Positions 29,618 to 40,576 of a stretch of 64,000 nt of DNA are shown in pieces. The DNA is from Takakia lepidozioides. Lineage: Eukaryota > Streptophyta > Takakiopsida > Takakiales > Takakiaceae. Both the position numbers and the translations under genes were made by a program. Each line of letters begins with the position of its first letter. Position 1 is the stretch's first letter. The notes below the pieces were generated by a model that did no database searches, had not been told where the DNA came from, and saw only the letters and a list, made by a program, of their open reading frames with translations. The DNA is taken from assembly GCA_030704615.1 (NCBI GenBank), contig CM060734.1, positions 16,740,001-16,804,000 of the forward strand. Direction: 5' to 3'.

Positions 29618-31790
29618 ATGGAGAGGTGGAGTAAGAGGCGGGCGGTGCAGCCACGGCGCGCCAGTAAGGCGACCCCACCGGAAAACCTCGGCGCCGATCA
29701 GGTGCCTTCGCGAAGGGGAGAGAGAAGGGCGGGCACCTTGGCAGGAGGAGGAGAAGCCGCGGCGTCTTCGGCGTCGCTACCCTCTGAGGACGTCGCAGAG
29801 CAGTCGCAGCTGTGTCACAGCCGTGGCACAGAGGTGAGTTCAAGCTGCCCCTCATTTTTTTTTCTTTTGTTTTGGGTTTTTGGTTTATGGGGTTTTGCAG
29901 GGATCATTTGGGTTTTTGGCTTTTTGGCTTTTGGGGTTTTAAGGGTTACATAGTTTAGTTTAGGATTTAGTTTCATAGGTCAGTTTAGGGTTAGTTATAA
30001 TATAGTTTGGTTTTTAGGGCTTCAATTTTGCGGGGTGGGGACATATGGCTGTACGTTTGTAGGGTTTGTTTTTTCAAGGTTTTACTAGGGTTGGGAGTAG
30101 TGCAACTCCACTGGAGGTTACAGTGGGTCATAGTGCGGTTGGGAGTAACGTAACTCCACTGGAGGGGGGGATACAGTTAATTAGGTTTTTAGAGTCAAGA
30201 TGCAATAATTCCTCTACCTCTCTCTTGTGCTAGATCATGCCACGTGTTTATCGACGTGTCGCGCTTGAGGATTCGCTGCTGGACGTACCGGTTGTGCCAC
30301 AGCCACCTGCTGAGGGCGAGACAACACCTTCACCTCATCCGCGAGTTAGGTGGCATCGCCATGTCCACCCTTTGCCCCCACGGCCCACACCCCGAGGTCG
30401 TAGGCCGCCGAGTCCAGAGGCACGAGCCCCGGGGAGACCCCGCCTGGACCGCCTCCCCAAGATTGAGTGTTGGTGCAGTTGGTGTTGGGCACGACTACCG
30501 ATTGGGAGCAGCAGACCGATGATGCGGCGACCCCATGTTGTGCAAAAATATTATTACTGCTTGTACGAGATTGCTGATGCAGCAAAGGTAAGTCATCCTC
30601 ATACCTTTTGATGTACTCCTCAATTAAAAGTACTATATCTAATGAAATCTCGCATTTGTGAATTGAGTATTGATGCATTTCATATCATGCATCCTGCAGC
30701 CCCGTCTTGATGTCCAAGCTCACAATTTATTTGCTCAAGAGGCATACCGATGCGGGTTTCTTCCTTCTTACGAGGCCCACCCTGTTCCAGATGTGAATTT
30801 TTTTTTCTCGCAACATGTCATAGATGCAATTTGTGAGGTAGCGGGGTACAATGCGTGTTTTTCTATTTTTGGGCACCGAGCCAGGCGCTTGCCGCATGAG
30901 CACATACATTTGTCATCCTCGACATCGCCACCCCCATCATCACCATCATCCGCATCGTCCGTTCCTCCTGATGTACATGTTCTTTCCTCATCACCATCGC
31001 CATCCCGGCCATCTCGGCCGGTACTACCTCCACACGAGATCCCTCATACCGACCGGCTACGTGTCCCTTCCCCTCCATTGCCGAGACTACAACCGCCACC
31101 GAATCTGTATCCGGGTCCTCCGGCAGAACCCGGATGGATCCCACCTCCTTTGGGGACTGTGTATGACTGGGACCGATGGATCACTAGGTTCCCACTCCGG
31201 GAGGATGGCCCCCGAAGTGATGGACGGGCGCCGCCCCCTAGGAGAGGTGGACCGAAGTTGTTTCGCACGGTTGGTCCGCGCCTTCGCCGGCCTGATGACG
31301 GCAGCATACTGAACATGGTGGTGCTAGGGAGCTATTCACGATGGGAGTCCAACCCCATTTCTACCAATGTCTTGTGCCTTGTCCAGTTCCGATTCCCGAG
31401 GGTGAGCCATTTCTTTTTTGGGGTCGCATGGATTGCGTGATGAGCGCAACGGACCCTAGTATGGGTCGTGGACTTTTTTTTATGGAGGATGTAGTTTTGG
31501 GGAGAGGAGAGGATTCTGTGGATTTTTTCCCCTATTTTGGGCCAAAGTACACCCACCGGGAGTGGCAGTTATTGCAGACACACGGCCCAGGGTCCTTAAT
31601 CCGTCCTTACATCCTTCTTGTGAACGACAATGATGTAAAGGCGAGAAAATTGGGTCGCGATGCCCGTATTTATTGTGACCTTACCGCCGGGCCACACCGC
31701 CAACGTGTTTTGGGATGAGCGCCATGACGGGGATAGTAGATTGTCCCTTCACATCACCACTTTTTGTGATGACATGTGCGAGGAGGACCA
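29618..31790 (+). pseudogene. Unknown multi-exon gene upstream of the CACTA remnant
   Basis: Three exons join in phase: about 29618-29832 (donor GTGAGT), 30234-30588 (acceptor ...TTGTGCTAG, donor GTAAGT) and 30701 onward (acceptor ...CCTGCAG). Exon 1 is basic and Ala-rich. Exon 2 is Pro/Arg-rich and ends KIECWCSWCW...QKYYYCLYEIADAAK. Exon 3 starts PRLDVQAHNLFAQEAYRCGF and goes through a Pro/Ser linker to VYDWDRWITRFP. A frame change near 31310 leads to FYQCLVPCPVPIPEGEPFLF and YTHREWQLLQTHG, and another near 31700 to NVFWDERHDGDSRLSLHITT. I recognise no family. Two frameshifts argue that this copy is dead. It may be the accessory gene of the CACTA element that follows. Confidence 0.4.
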
Positions 31791-32375
31791 TTAGGGCTGG
31801 AGAGGAGTTGTTTGCAGAGTATGACTTTAGGCGTTAGCCGAGTTTCATCATGTGTAGATGGACGTAGGAAGACATTTTGTACATTGAGGTGGCTTCCTCC
31901 ACCATGTATATATATACAAATGCATTGATGTGTATTTGGGTGCACTTTTTTCATGCTATATTCAAGGGAATTTGGGTGGATACTATATGTGAATTAGGTT
32001 ATTTTGAATTTTATAGTGTCTCCTTCATGTGGTGAAGCAATGTATGTATTCCCCTTGTGTGTATAATGTGTACTTTGGGTTTTATCCCGTATGATAATGA
32101 GCAGTGCCATGTATGGAAACTGATAATGACATGGTTGTTTCTGGCATCTTAGGATGCCGGCCACAACCCCACGACGTTAATTCATGAGGTTCATGATGTT
32201 GTCATGAACCGGGATTTTGTTCCTTCGGAGGGGGGTGCGTGTCAAAGGGACCCGACCCCGTCTGACATGACGGCCTCCGATGATGAGGACGACAATGACA
32301 ATGGAATTATGCATGAGGATGTGGCAGCGATGGAGGACCTCTTAATGCATCAGATGAGATGAGGACACAGACTCT

Positions 32376-33095
32376 TTGAATGACATGGAAAAAGAGGCCA
32401 AAGCTCCCTTATACGAAGGGGCCAAAGTGAATAGACTTTCAACCATCTTGTTGTTGCTGAATTTGCAAATCCGGTTTGGCATAAGCAATATGGGTATGTC
32501 TGCCATAATGCAGACTATTGCGTACTACATCCTTGCCCCACATTTGAAGCCGAGATTGCCACGATCAAGAAAAGAGGCAAGAGCAGCCTTGGATGGTGTG
32601 GGGATGGGCTATAAGATTTTTCATGCATGTCCATGTGAGAAAACCCTGTACTATAAAGAGGATGTGAAACTCACCAAGTGTCCAAAGTGCAACAAAGACC
32701 GATATTGGGATGATGTTCAAGGGAAGAAAGCCCCGCACAAGGTATACCCGTGCCACAATACACTTGTATATTGCATTCTACCTTTTTGCATCATACAAGA
32801 TGTAAGGTTTTATTTAGTATGAATGACACTCATTATGATATGGGGCCGACATGGGGATGGTGCCAGGAAATGCACTACTTTCCAATCATCCCGCGACTCA
32901 AGGCGCACTACCGAAGCCCCTCATTGGCAACACTAATGAGACACCTCGCATCGGAGCCCCCCGGGAAAGGTGTGCGGGCCACAAGATTCATAAGCATGGA
33001 GACATACTGAAGAGATGTGGCCTTTTTTCTTGGACGACCCACGACATGTCCGTCTCGGCTTCTCCACGGATGGTGATGAGCCCTGAGCGCGCGCG
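32376..33095 (+). pseudogene. CACTA (En/Spm) TNP2-type transposase remnant
   Basis: The first part (32376-32822) reads APLYEGAKVNRLSTILLLLN, then GMGYKIFHACPCEKTLYYK and TKCPKCNKDRYWDD. This is the N-terminal pattern of TNP2 transposases (PLY.G, Y..IHaC..dC.LY, CP.C...Ry). After a gap, 32870-33090 reads HYFPIIPRLKAHYRSP and, in another frame, WPFFLDDPRHVRLGFSTDGD, the 'fPiiPRL...' and 'dpRnvRLGl..DGf' motifs. The catalytic core after this is missing. Terminal CACTA repeats were not found. Confidence 0.7.
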
Positions 33096-36000
33096 GTCAG
33101 GGTGACGGCATATTAGTCTAGGGGGGTCGTGGTAAGTTGCGGTGTAGGTTGGGCTCACTGAATCGCCTACCCGACTGCGGTTAGTGCAGGGGGTCCGTGG
33201 TCGTACATGGTGGCTATGATCACTATCTAAGTCCTACTGGCAAAGAGAAATCACGTACTCCTCTTCATAGGGCGAGTTTGCGTTTCTAAGTCCTACGGTA
33301 TCCTACAATCTACTTAGTAACTGCCTTCCAAGTCTTTGTGTTTTATTGTCTAATTCCTACCGCCTAGGCCCCCGAGCCGCCTATAGCCGGGACATGTTTT
33401 AATCCCTTCACAATGCACCTGCCGAGCCTAGGAAGAAGAGGGAAATTCTTCCTCTCCCAATGCCCCTCCTTCACCGAGTGCTTAAGTTCAAGTCATATCT
33501 GATGGAAGGGCCAACGCTTCCTACCCCAGTGCCTAAAATACTTTGTCTTAGCAAAAGAGTGGCCAAAATACCTATCATAATCCAAATAGGTTCACCAAGT
33601 TCAATAGGTGGTTCTAAGCCCCTCAACTCAATAAGTTCAATCAGTTTAATCAACGCCCTTCAGGCTATAACATGCACCACGTGCATCTATCATATTTAAG
33701 CAATTTCGCAAATCAGAAATGCTGGAAAATAAAAGAAATTAAGAAAATCAGGAAAAATACCTACCCTATGGGAAATCATGTGGGGAATCCAAAGATACCC
33801 TTGGCGCCTAAAGATGCCATTGGGAACCATGTGGGAACCCAATGAGAACCGAAGAACATCCGGGAACCGTTCACTACCGCGGGGAACTGTTGCGGCCCTA
33901 TCGGATGAATGAATCTCGTTGAGAGCTCATCCCTGCCACTACATTCGTTAGTCCAGAACATGCATGCGTAAATAATAAATAACCACTGGTGGGTCCAAGT
34001 CAGATTTCACCCCTTTATATTATTTTAAGGTGCTGGTGCGCTTTCCCTCCGTGGAAAAAGTCATCCTCTACCTTGGGCTCTGACACAAAGGCGCACTGTA
34101 GCCGAGTTTTTAGGACATAATACTTTCTCTCCTTTGCAGACGCATTGCCCGCTGGGTAAAACGCCCCTGCCACGTGGCGGGGCGCAGATCCGCACGTAGC
34201 GGTCCAAGCCGTGGACCGCTGCGGTTAACGCCGGCGTCCGCCGGTCCGTCTCAACTTTTGGTTATCCTGCGGGTAAAGACCCGCCCTCTGCTCGCATGCT
34301 TCAGGGCCTCACGCCTGAGCCACGCGACTGTTTTCGATCTCAGTACGACTTAAGGTCAGCACTGGGGCCCCGCTTCCCGTACGTCGCGGCTGGGCCACGG
34401 CTGCCTCCACGCTTTTAGTAATCGAGTGCCTACTCTCTAGGCGCAGCACCCGGGCTCCTCCCGGGCTGCTCGCGACCTTGGGGCAGCTGTTGTCAAGCGA
34501 AATCAGCCCGCCCAAACCCCAAGACAAAAAAAAATACAACCCACCCTCCCCTACGCCTCCATGGCTTGCTAGTGGGGGGGGGGGATTAGTACATAGTGGC
34601 CTTATATCATAGATCCAGCCTACTGGCCTACCTTTGCCAGAGCTGGCTATATTTCAAATTAGTAATCAAACACAAAGATTCATTCTTCAAACAATTCAAA
34701 TACAAGCCTCTATTGGTACCCTTTCCAATAGGCTATGGGGTTCTTCCCCTTGTCAATTCTAGACATGAAATAGTGGGATTCCACAATGCACTCTCCTCTT
34801 TTGAAGAGCCTAAATCAGATTTTCAACTTCAAGCTTTGCTTGGAAAATAAATGAATCACATACATAAATGGTGAAATGGTAAGATGGGATCAACCTTTCT
34901 ATGCGAGAGTGCTTGGGATGCTCTATCGACTCAAGTAATGGTACTTTATGCGGCCTCCACTTCGGCTCTCGTCCATAAGTCCACACCAGCCCCTCCTACT
35001 CGTCCTCAAGTCACTTTCCTCTACGTGAAATTGCCCTCTTCCTTCACAAATGAAATGGCTCAAAGGCCCACAAGCTAGGCCACTTGCCTTAGCTCACAAG
35101 AATTCTACCTAACTAAGGAGCTTCAAGCTCCACTCCCTAGGATCTAGCCTCCTCAAGCCTCAAACTAACAACACTACAACAATAAGAGGAAACTAAGCAA
35201 GAGAAAGAACTAGATGAAGAACAAGGGAAGCCTTGCCCTTCTTTTATACTGTTTTTGAGCCTAATAAACTAATGGAAAATATTCATTAAACTATTCATTA
35301 AACTATTGTTTCCTTGGAGGATCTATAATATAATATTCAACATGGATGAAAAGTCTTAGAGGCAAATGAAAACTAGATTTTCATCCATCCAATTGGATGA
35401 CCAGTTGGCGCGAGTTGTCATTTCATCCATCCAGCCCCTAAAGGCGAATTACAGGATTTTTCATCCATCCAAGAAGTAGAAATGCAAATAATAGGCCCTG
35501 TGAGTCCCGTCGACTCAATAATTTGACCCCACTGCTAATCAGCTCTATAAATCACCAAACTTGGTGACAACCTACAATTATATACCTCGTATCAGCTTGT
35601 AAATTCTCAGCTCCATCAGTGGTAAAAAGTTGCACTTCTCGCCATTCGTCGTATTTTTGCTACACACAGATTTTGTGGTATTTTTGGAAATCAAATCCCT
35701 GGTGATGGCTCTGGGGTCTTTGACCCTGCCACTAAATCATAGGTTGTCTGGAGTCCCCTTCAGTTGTCCTGCACCGCTAACAAGTCCACGCTTTGCCGTT
35801 TGAAGTCGTCCTGACCTGCTGTCATTCCGATGCGGCCAATTGCTTTGTTGCGATATTTCATCGCTGTACATGTCGCTTCCGCTCCTCGCCGTGTGTTCCT
35901 ACTGGACTTGAAAGGCGGGAGAAAAGAGAGATCGCAATCTGGGACTGGAACAGTCGTCCTGTATTGTTTGAACATGATTAACTTGTCGTTTCTGGTACCG

Positions 36001-37084
36001 AATTGGCAGCCTAATCTGCTGTCGATGCAGCTTCCTACGGTCATCTTGACGCCAGAGTTCCACTCCATGGTCGTCGCAGACACTGTCGAATTTCCTACGT
36101 GCTTTACCAACGATTTCCAGACAACTAACAAACTAACCTGTTTTGGCAGTACAATGCCGAAACCGCTTGTCTTATGATAAAAAATGATCTGAAAAGAAAA
36201 GTGTACCAATATATGCATCTACATATATGGCGACCAATGGGAAACACTCGTCCCGTGTGTAAGAGAATCCAGGATCTCTGGTTCGTAAAATCCCCCTACT
36301 AGGGTATCCCTTATATCCCTTATATCCCTTGGAGTTTACGACTCCCTTGAGTAAAGGTAAGAATAATTCCCCTCAGGTTCTTCCTCCTCGGAGAGAGTTC
36401 AAGTCTTCCGGGAGAGAGGAGGAAATAAAAGCAAAAGCCAAAAAATGTTTCAAAACCACCCAGCTCGCCCCTTCGAGAGAGAGTTGGAGTTCCCAGATAA
36501 AAAATACTTCAAAACCACCATTCTCCCCCACCGGACTGGGTTCAAATCCCCTAGATGATGTAAGAGAGATATGCGCAGTGCAAATTGATGATTCTACTCT
36601 AAAATAGCCTTGGAAGGACTTTGGCTCTACCCTACTTGACACGGCTTGCAGGGACCTCTCATGGATGTGCACAGCTCATTGTAACATGTTGGGGCCTCGA
36701 CTCGAGCTCGGACGGGCCTAAATGCTCCTAAACAGGATGCTTCTGGGAATCCTAATTCTTGGCTCCCGTAACAACAGAAAAGATTGGATACCCGAGGACC
36801 CTACCCATAAAATAGACGCACCATTTCTAACTACAATCTAACTTGGTTCATGACTCGCAGGGACCACTCATGGATTTCGCAGAGCTCATGATGAAATTCT
36901 TGACCTAAGAAATGATTGGATCCATTCTGAACCTCAGAGGACCATACTCTGGAACAATGTATCATTCTATGTGAAGAGGTCACAGGCCCTTCTGGGTTTT
37001 CCTGTGCCTGACACCCTTCACTCATGTGAGGGGAGCAGCAACCACTGCTCTACAACTCACCTTTTACCCCCTCACTGCTTCTGA

Positions 37085-37290
37085 CTTTTCTCTCTCTATG
37101 GGGAATGCTGCAGCGGGGTAAGGTGAAAATGACAAAAGGTTTAAGGTTAGAATCCCCGTGCGGGAAGTCGTTGTGCTCTATGTATGGAGCATCAGTATAC
37201 TGCAGAATGCTTGATACAACAAGCATTTACTTTTTCTCAAGATATGCTTGAGCAGACATAGATTTACTTTGTGATAAAAAAATAATCGAC
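37085..37290 (+). repeat. Possible SINE
   Basis: GCAGCGGGGTAAGGTG is a weak A-box-like word, and GGTTAGAATCCCCG is a B-box-like word (one change from GGTTCGAATCC) at plausible spacing. A body follows and ends in GTGATAAAAAAATAA, which could be a short A-rich tail. Support is weaker than for the copy at 14.2 kb. Confidence 0.35.
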
Positions 37291-37509
37291 AGTGTGCATT
37301 GAACAAGAGTGCATATATTAGCCAACCCATTGTTCCTATTCTTGCACCTGTGGTTCTTCACTTGGTGAAGAAGAAAAGAAACTCACAACACGTGATTAGT
37401 AACGAAGATGTATGAAGTCTTCTACTTGGCAATTGGATGGTCATAGCTTTCATAGCTTATGCCATATCAAACGAATTCTAATTCTACAAGGTGGGTTAGA
37501 TTACTGCAC

Positions 37510-37975
37510 TCTATGTGCCCCGCATCCCAAGGTCTGTCCTTGTGGATTCCAATAACTACCCGAAAATTCACTCTGGAGAACCAACCACCTCTTTAATGCA
37601 ACTGCGTTGCCCTGCATCCCAAGATCTACCCTTGGAACTCCAAGAAAGGGTGTCAAAAACCTACTTGGGTAAGAGCCCTACTGACTTCTTCCCATTGGAG
37701 AAGTTTCATTGGATTATTGCAATTTAGTTGCCCGGCACTCCACCTCATTGTGGAGCTCCAATAACCAATGAGTCAATGGATAGGAAATACCAACATTTCC
37801 TTCCGACAAACCGGGACAAAATCCTAAAGATCTCTCCCTTAGTGGGGGAAAAAATTCATTGGTTAATGGAACTCACATGTAGTAGTGCTTGCACCGGACA
37901 CCGTTCACCAGATTGGGGAATGCCTCTCCCCGTAGTGTCTCCAGCTGCAACGAACATCTACCCCGTGTCTCGAAA
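37510..37975 (+). repeat. Imperfect tandem units of about 100-115 bp
   Basis: Three units share the order 'tgcaat/ctgcactc', 'gccc(c/t)gcatccca', 'cttg(t)g..ctccaa(t)aac'. They start near 37503, 37597 and 37718. They lie directly 3' of the gypsy gag-protease unit on the minus strand and may be part of its untranslated region or LTR. Confidence 0.5.
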
Positions 37976-37978
37976 CTC

Positions 37979-40575
37979 CTAAGGTAGTGGCAGCTGGGAC
38001 ATTGATACTTGTTCAGAGCCCCATTGGGCTTCCTCCCTTGTCATCCTAGAAAGCGCCTCACCCTCCATCAACATGTCGACCAACTGCGTTGCTGGCTCCG
38101 ACGTGAAGGTTGATCCAAGCTCAAATCTGGATCCATTCGAATCCTGCTGCAAAAATGGAGTGTAGGGGGTGCTATGTCTAATGACATCCCTCTCTAGGTC
38201 GGCCTCTTCCACAATTTTCATGTCAACTATCTCGCCGTTCTCCTCCTGAGGAACCTCCTGTTCCTGCAGACCAACCTGTTCGGCGAATAGGGAAAAGAGC
38301 TCGGTCAGTAATTCGAACTCTGGAAGTGCATCGGTTACTACCGAGTGTACCATCACCTCCTTGCCTTGGTTTTCTCCAAACAACCAGGCGATGCAGTCCG
38401 CATCAGACTCGCATTTGTATAACCCCGGACCTAGGGACCTGACTGCATCCTCTAGTCCTACCTTCCTTTGCTTAACCTCCCTGCGAGGCGCGGTAGTTGT
38501 TGCCAGTACTCGGTGAGCATGTGGCTTCGGAGGAATTTCCTCATCCAACCACAAATCTTCTTCGCTCAAGTCAACAGACTCTTTATCGGAGCCGATTGCA
38601 CCACTAAGCTCATCCTCATCCGTAATGACATGAGGTGCCCTTGAAAGAAATGCAACAGTAGTAATGTAAGGTCTTACCCCGTAAGTGATGGTGCATGCCC
38701 CCCAGTCCGTTCGTGCTCGAGACTGGACCAACCATGGCCTCCCCAATAGGAGGGCGTAAGAATATTCGTCGATGGGAAAGTCAATGATTTGAAAGTCCAC
38801 CGCGTACGTGTAGCCACCCATCTTCATTTTTTCACTATGTGGCTCACTGGCCTGATCCTCCGTTGATCGGCCATCTTGATAGTCAAATGGGATTCCCTTG
38901 TCATGTTCAATCCTAACTTGGACAAGGTGAAGAGAGGCATGATATTTACCGAACTCCCGCCATCCACTAAACAACGTCGGATAATGCAGTCAACGATCTT
39001 CACTTCAATCTCGACTGGTCCCAGATCAACTTGCGCGCTGATATGATGAGATTGGGCTGAATGTCCAATCCTTTTCCTCACTAATGAAGCCTTGAGTGCA
39101 TGCCAAATTATTGGCACCATAGTTTTGAGTTGGGCAAGAGTAATGTTGCTTGAATGTGGTGCAGATCCTCCAGTAGATGTACGGCTCTAGCTCGTCGGTG
39201 AACCGCATGGTCGAGGATGTTCTTCTTTTGGGCAACCCTGCCGATACTGCCGGTTGAAATGCCGAAACCTTCGGCCTTGCCGCGGGTGGAAGGGAGAATG
39301 GTGATTTCACCACTAAGGGGTCTGCTTCTGCAAATGCCACCTCCTTCTCCTTCGGTCGTATGTTGTCTTCTTCGCGAAGCACTGTCGTTGCTACCTTCTG
39401 CGTATCATACTTCATCATGGCAAAATCTAAATCGTCCTGCTCCAAAGCAGAGGACATGGACTCAGGCACCACATACCCAGGTCCTTTACCTAGCGTATCT
39501 CTTTGCTGCTTGGTCATAACTGCATAGCTACCTTTCTCGGGGCTAGCTTGTATGGTTAGAGTAGCCCTCAGCTCACTCGCAATCCAATTCACCTTATGCT
39601 GCGTCTCCGGTTGGCGCACCGCTTGGTTTTGTACGTTGGTCTGTTGTTGCAGGGGCGCCGCCAAAGTCGACACCTGATGTTCTTCTTGCACCCTTATATC
39701 TTGAGTGAGAGATTATATGTTAGAAGATCCCTGGGCTATCTGAGCCGCAGGATTGGAGAATGCTCCTCGGGACGCTTGCTCGGTAGCTGCATTGCCTCTG
39801 GAATATGATGGGCCTACTTGATCTGATCTAGGCCGTTGCGCAATTTGTGTTGGCGTAGCAAAATGCCTGCTAGGCTGCAGTGGCACAGAAGTTGGTTGAA
39901 TAGTCGTACACTGATCTGAAAAAAGAGCCCCTTGCCTATCTAGATTTCTCTCCACTTGTTGTTGAGTGGCAGGTGTGGGTCGGTCCACTTGCCTGCGGGG
40001 ACATTTGTCAAATGAGTGGACCTTGTCTACCACAATGACGACATACAATGGTTTTCCAACATTCTTCTATTCGGTGGGTCGTTCTCCCACATTTCTGACG
40101 ATTTCTCTTATCACAAGACCGGTTGTTCTGATCCTTTTGCCTACCTGATAGTTTGGGTTTCGGCTTACCTGCCTTTTCCGAATGGGATAAAGACAATGTT
40201 GAGAAGTGTGACCTGCTATGTTGCATTTGGAATACCAGACCTTTGCCGGATTGGGCCCCGATTCTTCCATTGGGACCTCGTCTCGATAGTCGACATAGTT
40301 GGTGATTTGTTGACCGATGGAACTCATGCGATCAGTCATAGTCTCGACCGACTTCATGAGATGTGTCACATGTGCTTCTAGATGGCCCACCCGCGAATCG
40401 GATTGTCCGGTTGAATCCGCATGTGAGTTGATGGGAACTGCACAAGCATATTGTGGTACTGAAGGGGCCGCAACTGGTCCTGTAGCCGTTGCTGGAACAT
40501 ATGGCCTCGCTCCCCCGACATACAAGGGCATATAATGTACAGTTGGCTGAATGGCCGCTAGTGGAACGAGAAGCT
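37979..40575 (-). pseudogene. Ty3/gypsy unit B: gag knuckles and protease, no RT
   Basis: From about 40575 the minus strand reads a Pro-rich gag part and a damaged knuckle WYSKCNIAGHTSQHC (first Cys lost). It continues with KCGRTTHRIEECWK and CRHCG...HSFDKCPRR across a frameshift near 40010-40050. The next frame (39691-39026) is a linker. The retropepsin follows with CLVDGGSSVNIMPLF and MADQRRIRP (39120-38824), then in another frame SYALLLGRPWLVQ and a long acidic tail to 37979. No RT, RNase H or integrase follows, so the unit is truncated. Two adjacent TAG stops at about 40579-40574 join it in frame to the 40975 frame upstream, so its gag may begin there. Confidence 0.65.
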
Positions 40576-40576
40576 A

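Larger units (their letters stand above)
33096..37978. other. Repeat-derived stretch, no gene recognised
   Basis: 33.1-34.6 kb is GC-rich with no domain-bearing frame. 34.6-35.3 kb is AT-richer. At 35341-35470 there are three TCATCC/GGATGA motifs like those at 0.6-0.9 and 52.1-52.6 kb (clearest at 35378-35400). The minus-strand frame at 36218-35760 has no known domain. At 36310-36330 'atatcccttat' repeats in tandem. Short SINE-like and tandem-repeat features in 37.0-37.98 kb are listed separately. Confidence 0.4.
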
